Assembly (NCBI RefSeq): GCF_001039355.2
Contig: NW_019773714.1
Span: 570,988-618,983, forward strand
DNA: 47,996 bases
Origin: Lingula anatina
Taxonomy: Eukaryota > Brachiopoda > Lingulata > Lingulida > Lingulidae
Direction of reading: 5' to 3'
Shown here piece by piece: positions 22,496 through 33,944 of this stretch. Numbering within the stretch: the stretch's first letter is position 1; every line of letters starts with the position of its first letter. Both the position numbers and the translations under genes were made by a program. Below the pieces are notes generated by a model. That model saw only the letters and a list, made by a program, of their open reading frames with translations. It did not search any database and was not told where the DNA came from.

Positions 22496-23036
22496 CTTTT
22501 ACTTCGTGTGTATAACCCGGAAAAATGCATATATTCGAATTTAAAGAATACGGACAATTAAGAAATTGTCTTTTGGCGTGCTCAGCAACAAAGCTTGAAC
22601 ATTTTATCCGTCTGATTGGCAAAAAGGCACGAATGGAAATTATGAAAGCATGAGCTGTTTTTTAAGCTGTTCACGTGCGCAATATACGTGAACATCTTTA
22701 AAAGGGGGGGGTAGGGGGGGGTGCCTGGGCAAGTACTTACAAAACCAGGAACTAATGATCAAAAATATGCTTATGTATACGTCAAATAATAATAATAGTA
22801 TCTTTTTTTAAAAAAAGCTTAAATCAGAGTTATAACTACTGTAATATTTCGGAATTTTCGGATATTTCAGTATTTCCTGAGCAAGGTACGTGACATTTAC
22901 GTGCTTTTATAATACCATTCACAATGTTATACTTTATATCTTTATCAGCAACTTGCTGATATATGTCTACTAAAACAACATCTTCATCAAAGAATGAGGT
23001 TACTGCAGGGTTATATTTGTCTTTACCTGAGGAGAT
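22496..23036. repeat. 543-bp tandem unit, copy 2
   Basis: Matches copy 1 at offset 543 with a few changes, including an 8-bp insertion near 22662. The G-rich stretch recurs at about 22703-22720. The unit diverges where copy 1 enters its C-tract, so homopolymer runs mark the unit borders. Confidence 0.85.
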
Positions 23037-24361
23037 AGGAGCATTTTCGGAATGCAAAATGTTTGATAGTTCTTGTTATTGTGATATTAATTTTTGAATG
23101 TTAGATAAGCATCTGCACATGCAGGAAATAATGAAAATTATTTCTCGGTAGTGAAATGGTGATTTTCACACCTCATCAACTGAGGTAGGCTTTTCAGTAG
23201 AACTCGATTGCTGAATCATTTGAACGGAATCCACGAAAAAAACAATTACTTTAATAGTGTTTTCACAGCTGAGATGGCCGCATACTGCTTTAACAGTCCA
23301 AGCGCGAAACAAATTTCATAAATGCAATGGAGAGTGGGCCGCTGAGCTGTATCTTTTCGTCTTTGTTTGAAAATTAATTGTTTGCTTGCCCTTAAGTTCA
23401 CCCCCTTCTTTTAGCCATCCTTATATCCTCCTGTTCCTCCTTCATTTATCCATTATTACGTAGTTCGTAGCTTACTATAGATATGTAACTGAACGATAAT
23501 ATATACATTCTTGATATTATCCAAAAGTAGAGGGCATTCCATTTATTTCATGTCGAAATGTGCTGTATATATTGTGATAACAAGGAATAAACAATTAAAG
23601 AAAGGAAAGTAACAGTATATGTGTGTGTTTGTGGCCAAACTATACACAAGTCGAAAATAGATAAAAGAAAAAAAATTGATAATTCATATAACCCTCCGAG
23701 ATTTACCGAGTATTCAAAAAATCCATATTAAAAATACCGCATAATTCTGTATGGTTTTGATCTGGTGTACATTTAGTAATTTTATAACTTTTTAGTAAAG
23801 GATATGTCATACTTTGAAGTGTTTGTCAAAAAAGGAATAACAGAAATATTCGGGAAAAACGTTAGTAATCATTACACCCATTCATAAAAAAAGTCGCGGT
23901 TGGCGGTGCGGTACGTGATATTTGCGTGCTTTTATAACATTACACACAATTTTTTTGTTTTATATCAATTTCTATTTACTTTCATCAATAGGCCAATATG
24001 CGTTTATAATTATTATAAGAAAAATGTTATTCTTTTTCTCAATGGATAAGATTAATTTTAATGCAACATTATTCAAAAAGAATTGAGATTTACTTACAAT
24101 ACAACTTTTGTCGTCAGTTCATGAAAAAATAGTGATTGCTTTGCGTTATCAAAAATTACCTATTAACCGGAATTTTGAAAAAGAAAGCCTTTAATTTAAA
24201 TGTATAGAATATGGCTTCTGATTTAATTAAAAAGTAAAATTAACCATTTGCGTCGGCTTCTCTGTCCTTCTCTAATCACGTAGGTTGCCACCACAGAAAA
24301 CAACACAATATAACCCCTACCTCCTTACTATTAGGTAGGTTTAAAANTTATTATTATTATA

Positions 24362-25317
24362 ATCCTAATCGCATTTGCCGAATTTTCTTCTCCGGGCTCT
24401 AAAACTCCGGGGCACACATGCTGAGTAATCGCAGTCAGATTGCCATCAAAATCTTCCAGTTGCGAGTCGGTTGGAAGCTGACATACTGCTGAAAAATTCT
24501 TTGGCTCATCTAAGGAGAATTCTGTAAAACACAGGTAGCGCGCGCTTTTTTCTTGATTCAATTTATCGTAATTGTTCAAGCAGTCATCCTCCGGTACATT
24601 AAAAAGAGGAGTTATCTTCACTGTCTTTGTCTTGATGTCCAGCAAACCGCAATATTCAGCGTAAGTACTGGGATCAAACCACGCGTCAGTCCGAAAAAGT
24701 TCCCCTTTGCTTCTATTCCCGTTTAATTGACAATAAAAGGTTTGCATTTCACCCATTAAAGACGAGGATATGTCTTCAATGTTGTGTATAGTTTTTCTTT
24801 TTTGTTCCAAATCCATAACTGCAATACATATATTAACACGTCGACTGTCTCTAGTAATTTCTTCAAAGTTCAGGGAATCATTTTTTCCATTTGTACGTAC
24901 CTTAAGGCTCATTTCAACTAATTCTGTTACCATATCCCTACCTTCTGCCAAAAGCTTCTCAAAGGTTCGTCTGAAACTGGCGGCACCCGTGGTCCGTGCA
25001 ATCCTTTCCAGACGCAAACACCCAGTTTGGTTGACGCCCACCATCACTACGTTACTTTGATATGTGTTTTGTGAGATTATTGAAGAGAAAGCACGCTGAC
25101 AGGCAGGGTCAAACAGAACAAGAAGAGTTTGATGTTAATCGACAGTTTTTAACCCTTCTATCGACAAAAGGTCATTAAACCGCTGTTGCGATATGTTGAA
25201 ACTACAACCGGCAAGGACTGGGACGGTCCCTATTGGAGTGGAACGCCAAGTTTGCATGCTCAACATTTGGAACATCGTCAGCCGTAACACGCACACGGGT
25301 ATAACGAAATAGAGCAT
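24362..25317 (-). pseudogene. Truncated, stop-containing copy of the ectodomain GPCR
   Basis: Near-identical to the ectodomain-coding part of the intact gene but disabled. A TTA-to-TAA change (25135-25137) ends the frame after 60 residues. Beyond it the frame stays open for about 257 codons until the assembly join at 24347, where the entire seven-helix region is missing. Amino-acid differences from the intact copy are few (for example KTKTVKI versus KTKKVKI, PEDDC versus PEEDC). The 3' truncation may be an assembly effect. The stop codon is in the sequence as given and could be an allele. Confidence 0.75.
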
Positions 25318-25892
25318 ATTGTTAAGGTTGCTTTTGTCTAGTTTTCGAAATGAACCAGGAGATTATCTACTTCAAGATAGCTAACGGTACTTTCACTTTC
25401 GGTTGCTCGATGTCTTTCTTCAAGTCCCTCGTTGAAATATTGTTAGGTCTCTAGGTCTATATATATATATATATATACAGCTGTGCGTGCCCAAGGTATT
25501 GCATGATGCACGCTTTCTACCATAAATCATAAAATTTGTCTAATCACTTAAAGTAAATCATGGCACTTAACTTTTTAAGCATCGATGTGGCAGTTTGGTT
25601 GAACAGTCATCTGAGAATTATTCGTGTACCATATATAATGTATGCGACTAAGCGTGTTGGATAGAAAGGATCTATGATATCTGTGAGTGGAAAGCTCTGG
25701 TTTATCAAAGTTTCTTATTCCGTAATTCATTCATGATAAAATTTTCTATAGGTTTTGTCCGTTCATTTTAGACTATCAGACTACAGTCAATTATTTGAAG
25801 CCATTGGCCTCAAGATGTGAATCATTCTTGTGTCGTCCACATGCTTTTCACGTTTGTGTAGAAATTTAACATAAAACTTAAAGTGTAAACCG

Positions 25893-26458
25893 CCTTTTAC
25901 TTCGTGTGTACATGTACAACCCAGAAAAATGCACTGGATATTCGAATTTAAAGAAAATGGACAATTAAGAAATTGTCTTTTGGCGTGCTCGGCAACAAAG
26001 CTTGAACATTTTATCCGTCTGGTTGGCAAAAAGGCACGAATGAAAATATGAAAGCATGAGCTGTTTTTAAGCTGTTCACATGCGCAATATACGTGAACAT
26101 CTTTAAAAGGGGGGGGGGGTGCCTGGACAAGTACTTACAAAACCAGGAACTAATGATAAAAAATATGCTTATGTATACGTCAAATAATAATAATAGTTTC
26201 TTTTTTTAAAAAAGCTTAAATCAGAGTTATAACTACTGTAATATTTCGGATTTTTCGGATATTTCAGTATTTCCTGAGCAAGGTACGTGACATTTGCGTG
26301 CTTTTATAACACCATTCACAACGTTATATTTTATATCTTTTTCTCTTAACTTGCGTCAACTTGCTGATATATGACTACCAAAACAACATCTTCATCAAAG
26401 GATGAGGTTACTGCGGGGTTTGTCTTTACCTGAGGAGTAAAGCCACCCCCCCCCCCCC
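25893..26458. repeat. 543-bp unit, copy 3, broken by the gap
   Basis: Homologous to the two tandem units in block A, with extra small indels that break the minus-strand ORF piece. It runs into a C-tract and the N gap, which may hide a further unit. Confidence 0.75.
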
Positions 26459-27058
26459 NNNNNNNNNNNNNNNNNNNNNNNNNNNNNNNNNNNNNNNNNN
26501 NNNNNNNNNNNNNNNNNNNNNNNNNNNNNNNNNNNNNNNNNNNNNNNNNNNNNNNNNNNNNNNNNNNNNNNNNNNNNNNNNNNNNNNNNNNNNNNNNNNN
26601 NNNNNNNNNNNNNNNNNNNNNNNNNNNNNNNNNNNNNNNNNNNNNNNNNNNNNNNNNNNNNNNNNNNNNNNNNNNNNNNNNNNNNNNNNNNNNNNNNNNN
26701 NNNNNNNNNNNNNNNNNNNNNNNNNNNNNNNNNNNNNNNNNNNNNNNNNNNNNNNNNNNNNNNNNNNNNNNNNNNNNNNNNNNNNNNNNNNNNNNNNNNN
26801 NNNNNNNNNNNNNNNNNNNNNNNNNNNNNNNNNNNNNNNNNNNNNNNNNNNNNNNNNNNNNNNNNNNNNNNNNNNNNNNNNNNNNNNNNNNNNNNNNNNN
26901 NNNNNNNNNNNNNNNNNNNNNNNNNNNNNNNNNNNNNNNNNNNNNNNNNNNNNNNNNNNNNNNNNNNNNNNNNNNNNNNNNNNNNNNNNNNNNNNNNNNN
27001 NNNNNNNNNNNNNNNNNNNNNNNNNNNNNNNNNNNNNNNNNNNNNNNNNNNNNNNNNN
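26459..27058. other. Assembly gap, 600 N
   Basis: Unsequenced bases. Both sides are homopolymer-rich (C-tract on the left; G, T and a long C run to about 27110 on the right), so the flanks are probably low-quality consensus. Confidence 0.98.
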
Positions 27059-29180
27059 GGGGGGTTTTTTTTTTCCCTGGGGAAAAACCCCCCCCCCCCC
27101 CCCCCCCCCGCCCTGTCCTCTCTATTGTAGGTCCGCAGAACCGCCAAATACAGACGTCAGGAAGGGTAGCTCCTTCATTTCTATTGACATAAAAAATTAA
27201 AGCAATGCAAAGTAAAGCAATACAAAGTAATGTGATGAATACATACTGTTGTATAAATTAATCTAAGAAAGTCTGAGAAAACAACCAGAAAAATATCCTA
27301 TCCGTAGACAAATTCTGTCGGTTTTTATTTGTTACCGCACCAACTCACTTGTCTGCCATTATTTCTGATCACACTCTCCTCTGATTCCTGGAAAATATCG
27401 CTTGATTTTACCCAAAGTTGCGCGGTTATCTCCGTCGGAGAAGCTCATATGCAACACTACTGGTTAAGGTACTGTAGCTCATTAAAAACGATTTAATTTG
27501 AAAAGGTACTATAAACTTAAGTATCAAATTTTATTCAAGTTCTGATTCAGATTTTACCGGTCACCAAGGGTTATTTTACACTGTTCAGTAAAGGTCTTCT
27601 GTCTACTGGAACCTAAAAAGAGGTTATCATTAAAAAAACTGAGACACTATTTTGTTTGATACGTGCTCTGTGATCACCAGGACATCTAAAATAGCAAACT
27701 GGTTACACACAAAATTCATCATCTGACTAAATCAATGCCGAGGAACAAGGCGTTTTGTACAGTCAGCAGACGTAATAATTGTTATTTGAAACTGACAGTT
27801 TTGAAACAGCTTCCTTTCAACTTCACTTCTGAACTTAGTGCGGAGAAATAACTGCTGGATAGGAGCATTTTCGCAATGCAAAATGTTTGATAGTTCTTGT
27901 TATTGTGATATTAAATTTTGAATGTTAGATAAGCATCTGCACATGCAGGAAATAATGAAAATTATTTCTCGGTAGTGAAATGGTGATTTTCACACCTCAT
28001 CAACTGAGGTAGGCTTTTCAGTCGAACTCGATTGCTGAATCATTTGAATGGACTCCATGAAAAAAACAATTACTTTAATAGTGTTTTCACAGCTGAGATG
28101 GCCGCATACTGCTTTAACAGTCCAAGCGCGAAACAAATTTCATAAATGCAATGGAGAGTGGGCCGCTGAGCTGTATCTTTTCGTCTTTGTTTGAAAATTA
28201 ATTGTTTGCTTGCCCTTAAGTTCACCCCCTTCTTTTAGCCATCCTTATATCCACCTGTTCCTCCTTCACTTATCCATTATTACGTAGTTCGTAGCTTACT
28301 ATAGATATGTAACTGAACGATAATATATACATTCTTGATATTATCCAAAAGTAGAGGGCATTCCATTTATTTCATGTCGAAATGTGCTGTATATATTGTG
28401 ATAACAAGGAATAAACAATTAAAGAAAGGAAAGTAACAGTATATGTGTGTGTGTCTGTGGCCAGACTATACACAAGTCGAAAATAGATAAAAGAAAAAAA
28501 TTGATAATTCATATAACCCTCCGAGATTTACCGAGTATTCAAAAAATCCATATTAAAAATACCGCATAATTCTGTATGGTTTTGATCTGGTGTACATTTA
28601 GTAATTTTATAACTTTTTAGTAAAGGATATGTCATACTTTGAAGTGTTTGTCAAAAAAAGAATAACAGAAATATTCGGGAAAAACGTTAGTAATCATTAC
28701 ACCCATTCATAAAAAAAGTCGCGGTTGGCGGTGCGGTACATGATATTTGCGTGCTTTTATAACATTATTCACATTTTTTTTGTTTTATATCAATTTCTAT
28801 TTACTTTCATCAATAGGCCAATATGCGCTTATAATTATTATAAGAAAAATGTTATTCTTTTTCTCAATGGATAAGATTAATTTTAATGCAACATTATTCA
28901 AAAAGAATTAAGATTTACTTACAACACAACTTTTGTCGTCAGTTCATGAAAAAATAGTGATTGCTTTGCGTTATCAAAAATTACCTATTAACCGGAATTT
29001 TGAAAAAGAAAGCCTTTGATTTAAATGTATAGAATATGGCTTCTGATTTAATTAAAAAATAAAATTAACCATTTGCGTCGGCTTCTCTGTCCTTCTCTAA
29101 TCACGTAGGTTGCCACCACAGAAAACAACACAATATAACCCCTACCTCCTTACTATTACAATGTAGGTAGGTTTAAGACC

Positions 29181-30447
29181 CCCAGGTTAATCTGATCTTG
29201 ATAATTACTGAAACTCAGTGCCAATCCGAAGACGATTCATTTATCAGTAAGGTGTCAAAACAAATTAACTCTAAATTACAATCTCGGCGCAAAGGAAAAA
29301 GACAATCTCAGTTCTGCCAAATTATGTTCAAGTGAGCAGAGGTAACTTCTGTGAAGATTTGTCACGCAGATAACTTGTCTTCAGAACCAATGAATACCCC
29401 AATCTTACTGGAAAAGGAGGACCTTTCCCCAAGCTGATTGCTAGTCCTATGAAAAGGTGACTGTTTCAAGCTCAGCCGGCAGCATGCTCGCTCTCAGCGT
29501 TATTTTTGGCAGGTAAACCTTAATGAGAGCAAGTTTAGAGCTAACTGATGTGACACTGATCACTGACAGCGTCCCAGTTAATACATCAGCAAACTGAAGT
29601 GGTTGTCAACCCAACAGCTTGGTCAGACAAACCCTCCTTTCAGCGGTCTAAACATTGGCATTTTTGGACTGACTTTGTGGATTTAAAACTTATAATCTGA
29701 TGCGCAGATATTTTTTGTTCATAAGATGTTTATACGGACTGGATCGCCAATCAATGTAGGAGAAAAACTATGTCGTTCATTTTTATTTGCTTTTAATAAT
29801 CAAATACTGAAAGCCCTGTTTCCAAATAAATAGAATAATAGTATAATAAAATAAAATAAAAACACGACGATTTGACCCATACACATGCCAAAAGGACAGA
29901 CCCCCTCCCCATTATGACATCCTGTATCCGCCAGTAAAAGAATCCTATATGAACGAATTAAATTATTTAGTAGTCAAATAATTCATCACTTTTTGTAATA
30001 TATGATAATATGATATTTTATAATCAGGTAATTCACTGGCTCAAAATGATATATGATTAAAAGCCCGTTCTATATTCAGCCCCTCACTATATTTTACTCG
30101 CGGAAGCCAAGCTGGACCGGGAAAACGAACAATGGATGGTTTACCCTCTTTCACAGTGTGCAACAGTGTCATGTGGTTTTTTCATTCCAACCATCCTTAA
30201 AAATTATAAAATCATTTGTCTTTTTTAAATAATGATGAAGTCCTTCAATTTGAATTCTGCCACGTGACATTTTTATTACCATGACAGAAGGGGAAAGAAA
30301 ACACATTACAACAACAATAAAAGTGTAAAGTAATTGCACCTGAGCCCGCGACAGAGGCACCTGCGTGGCAGTAATATCGTTATCTGGGGCATCGCGCAGG
30401 GGGAAGCCGGCGGGTGTCGTTCAGCTCATATTATTCATTCAGCTGCT
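29181..30447. other. Intergenic / DBF4 5' region
   Basis: No gene is recognised. The frame of DBF4 is open back to about 30334 without an ATG. The promoter should lie here; no clear element is seen. Confidence 0.5.
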
Positions 30448-32664
30448 ATGAGTGGAGCAAGACGGGCTGCAGTAATGGGGAGCTCTACACAAATGACCAA
30501 GTCAGCTGGGACTAGATTTTCTTCACCGGGGACTGCAAAGAGACGGCTGTTGTTCACATCTAAACTGTACAATGGGAAATCTTTCTTCCTCGACCTGGAT
30601 GGCTACTCTAAGCTGGCTAAACTGGAGGAGGATGTTGTGAGACTGGGTGGAAGAATTGAACGCTTTCTGAGTCGTGAAGTGAACTTTGTTGTTACCAACA
30701 AAACCACAGAATGTGGCGTAAATGGATCTCCAGTGGAACCCACAAAGACGCCGTCACCTTCTAGCGTTGATGGCTCCAAGGCCCCAGTGATAAGTCGAGG
30801 TATGGCGCTGGTTCTCAAGTCGACCTCTACGCGTCGGTCGAGTGCAGGTCGTAATGACGTGTTAACCAATGCAAAGATGTGGGGAGTACCAATACTGTCC
30901 TTACAGGAAGTATTGAAAAAAATTAAAGACGAAAACAAGAAAGCAACAAATACAAAATCTAAAAACATAGAGGACAGCTTTAAATGGATTGATGAAAATG
31001 ACTACACATATTTTAAAGGGGACTTCTTAAAAATAGAGGACACTCAGGAGAACCTTAGACCTGTCTACAGTACATTTGCTGATTTCCCTTACATTGATTT
31101 AGAGAACGATGTGGTCTTTGGGAAGAATGAGCAATCTATGTCGAAAGTACCAGCGACTGTGCAGAATAGTAAAAGCACTTGTACTACACCGCGAGCAATC
31201 ACCACTCCGCGTCGTGCCCTCGCAGTGAAACAAGCAGCCTCGATTGGAAAACAGCGTGGATATTGCGAGTGTTGTGACGTTTGGTACAGGTGTTTAGACG
31301 ACCACCTTGTTAGTGGTGGACACAGGCGATATGCAGACAATAACAACAACTATAACCGCTTGGACGATGTCATTGATAGTTTCCCATCTTTTGACGAGTT
31401 TCTGACCGTCTGTTTGGAATCCGAAAACCCAGACAGCAGTGCCGATAGCGAAGCCGCTAAAAAGCTAGTTGACGAATCGAGTAACGATGCAACTGAATGC
31501 GCCGTCATTCAAGCAGAAAAGAACAATGTCGTTTTATCTGAACCACAGTCTAAAACTGATGATGGTGTTGTGGAATCTGTCGAACTAAATGATGGTATCC
31601 AGGAACAAAAAGTTCTGGCAGTAGCTGCTCAAGCAGAAGAAAGAGTGTGTGACGTTGCAAAATCAATTAACGAAAATGAATGCGGAACTTATGACGTACA
31701 GACTGTAGAGAACAAATGTTTCAGCCCCAGAGGTGGAACATTGTCAGCAAATGACGATATTCAGCCAACAAACGTTAAAGACTGCATTAACAAAATATTT
31801 GACGTCCCCGTGCCCCTGCCAGAAAATCATCAGCGTGCCACTGAAATAAAATCAAAAACCAGCGAGGGAGAGATCGACATCGGCTTCACCAGTTCTAGTC
31901 ACCGCGAGGAACTCACCAAGCTTTCAGACTCCTCCATTGATCAACTCCCATCAGCGCACATCACATCTCCTGAACAAGATGTCATTGACCCTTACGAATT
32001 TCATTCGGAGACCGATGAGGCAAATTTGTGGAAAATTTCTAGGCGTAATTCAACAAAACTGATTTTCCATAAAAATGGACCTGTGATAGACGAAAAAAAT
32101 TGGAACGATGTTTACCAGTCGCCCCCGGCTGGTTGTTCTTTTGTTGATTTAGAAGACGACGTATTTAATGACTCTGTCGCCGATAGAGGTGCGGACTCGG
32201 TGTCGATGGCCCTCTCTTCTGATAGTTCTCTGCCTGGAGTCAAAATGGATTCGACCAACAACGTTCTTTCTTCAGATGATTCTCTACCTTCAGATCAGAT
32301 TGATTCGAGCCCCGACGCCCAGATGTCTGATGACATCGCTTCACTAGAAGCTGTTGACGAACTCCGGGAAAGTATGTTTACAGCCAAACGCCATGTGAGT
32401 CTCCCAACAAACAACTTTCAGTGGTCTGTGAAAAGTGAAGAAAACTCTGGACATTTAAAGCTGAAATTCTGTAAGATCGTAGTGACACCCATCAGCCAGC
32501 CGTATGACTCAGAGAGGGTGAAGTGGAGAGTGACGCGATCTGGGAATTGCAAACTTATCTTTAGATCAGATTCTTGTAAAAAGAGAGCTTCCCACAAACA
32601 TGGAATGCGCACTAGCTCAAGATCAAGACAGTTGAAATACAGCAGCTTTGAGGGAATGGACTGA
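30448..32664 (+). CDS. DBF4: DBF4: regulatory subunit of CDC7 kinase (intronless)
   Basis: Activates CDC7 to phosphorylate MCM proteins and fire replication origins in the nucleus. One uninterrupted ORF of 738 residues from the first ATG (a second ATG is at 30475). Motif N/BRCT-like: residues about 30-165, starting KLYNGKSFFLDLDGYSKLAK and ending MWGVPILSLQEVLKKI. Motif M: LRPVYSTFADFPYIDL (about 205-220). Motif C zinc finger: GYCECCDVWYRCLDDHLVSG plus GH (C-x2-C-x9-H-x5-H, about 272-292). The rest is acidic and disordered. Two related C-terminal patches occur: LWKISRRNSTKLIFHK and VKWRVTRSGNCKLIFRS. Vertebrate DBF4 is multi-exonic, so the single exon is unusual and could reflect retroposition or intron loss. 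It converges on ECPAS. Confidence 0.93.
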   Translation: MSGARRAAVMGSSTQMTKSAGTRFSSPGTAKRRLLFTSKLYNGKSFFLDLDGYSKLAKLEEDVVRLGGRIERFLSREVNFVVTNKTTECGVNGSPVEPTKTPSPSSVDGSKAPVISRGMALVLKSTSTRRSSAGRNDVLTNAKMWGVPILSLQEVLKKIKDENKKATNTKSKNIEDSFKWIDENDYTYFKGDFLKIEDTQENLRPVYSTFADFPYIDLENDVVFGKNEQSMSKVPATVQNSKSTCTTPRAITTPRRALAVKQAASIGKQRGYCECCDVWYRCLDDHLVSGGHRRYADNNNNYNRLDDVIDSFPSFDEFLTVCLESENPDSSADSEAAKKLVDESSNDATECAVIQAEKNNVVLSEPQSKTDDGVVESVELNDGIQEQKVLAVAAQAEERVCDVAKSINENECGTYDVQTVENKCFSPRGGTLSANDDIQPTNVKDCINKIFDVPVPLPENHQRATEIKSKTSEGEIDIGFTSSSHREELTKLSDSSIDQLPSAHITSPEQDVIDPYEFHSETDEANLWKISRRNSTKLIFHKNGPVIDEKNWNDVYQSPPAGCSFVDLEDDVFNDSVADRGADSVSMALSSDSSLPGVKMDSTNNVLSSDDSLPSDQIDSSPDAQMSDDIASLEAVDELRESMFTAKRHVSLPTNNFQWSVKSEENSGHLKLKFCKIVVTPISQPYDSERVKWRVTRSGNCKLIFRSDSCKKRASHKHGMRTSSRSRQLKYSSFEGMD

Positions 32665-33944
32665 AAACGGACTTCTCATTTCTTGGATATATTTTAATTG
32701 GAATTCAAAAATTGAGTTTTGAAAGCATATGACACTTTTGTAAAATATATATTTAAAAAAACAGTTTTACCATCAAAAATGTTTCAAATAATTTTGGTAT
32801 ATTATATTTGACTGAATTTTCGACTCTTTTAAAGATTGGAATTGATTTTCAAAATATTTTTAGACAAACTTTTAAATTTTAACAGTGATTTTGACCTTTT
32901 TATCTTTTCATTGAATTAAAAAAAATAAATATTTAATAAATTTGATTTTTGTGTTTCAATTTATTTAGTGTATGATGAATACATTTTGGAAGAAAATAGC
33001 AGAAATGTAAGGTGATGCGTATTTTCCAAGTAGTGCCTTTCTATCACAGCAGAATCATCGCCCCAGATAGTTTGTGATCTTTATAACAAGCAATCACATT
33101 TCAGTCCCTTAAACAGAGTAAATATTAGATTCAAAAGCTAAACAAATATGAACTTTCACGAAATTTGCTAATTAGATCTATACTGAGAGAGGGACCGATT
33201 TTTTTCAATTTTCACATACACTGAAAATAATTGATATGTGGACCAAGAGAAATCTATTGTAAAATACAAAAAATGAAAATAACCTTCCATTCGATTTATA
33301 TTGCAAAATGCTCTTTTTCTTCAATTGAAAAAATTAACATGATATACAAAATCAAATCTACCACATCTTTCATTTTTTGTTTGGTTTTATATTGTCTGGG
33401 AGGGAACACTTAAATGAGATCATAAACGGACCACTTCTTTTGTGGAAAACTCACTATCCACAGAAATAGATTTATAGAAAAGAAAATCGGACTTTTTTGT
33501 AAAAAGAAAGAAATAATTTATTATCATTAGTTGTCACAAAGAACATATTATCTCCAGTGAAAACAAGTGATGTTCAGGTAGACGCTCGGGTAAGTTAAGC
33601 TGGATAAATCTGAAAGAAACTCCAATACCTCCAGCTAAGGGGAGGTCTGTCTAATCGAGATATTTCACAAACTTCACAGTGAAATATTTAGCATTTTGTG
33701 GCCATGCATGCGAGCATCAAGTCCCAATTAAAATGTATGATATTACTCATAAAACCTAAGCTGCTGTTTTAACATTATGTGTCTCATGCAAATGAAAGAA
33801 AAAAAGGAATTATTCCGACAGCCTTCAGTACATTTTAGCAGTGACATTCTACCTGTAGCACTGATCTTGTAACAATGAATGCATCTGTTTTACACATAAA
33901 GCCTGTCAGGTCAGCATTACAAAGGATTCCATTTGACATAGAAT
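32665..33944. other. 3'-UTRs of convergent DBF4 and ECPAS
   Basis: AT-rich. It has a plus-strand AATAAA pair near 32926-32940 (DBF4 polyadenylation candidate) and minus-strand AATAAA-like sequence near 33505-33520 for ECPAS. No further gene. Confidence 0.55.

Larger units (their letters stand above)
20413..24346. repeat. Block A of a large direct duplication
   Basis: 20413 onward (receptor exon 1 and its upstream region) matches 24359 onward at offset 3946. The distal part (23036-24346) matches about 27861-29180. Differences are scattered substitutions and short indels, of the order of a few percent. The block ends at a single N (24347), so it could be either a real tandem duplication or two haplotypes placed end to end. 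Confidence 0.85.
24359..29180. repeat. Block B of a large direct duplication (contains a sequence gap)
   Basis: Homologous to block A, but it begins at an N join that removes the receptor's transmembrane exon region, and it is interrupted by 600 N. 27861-29180 matches 23036-24346. The stretch 27111-27860 right of the gap has no partner in block A and no gene is seen in it. Confidence 0.8.

Noticed and set aside
26395-27147. 250-codon ORF across the N gap
   Set aside because: Mostly undetermined bases and homopolymers.
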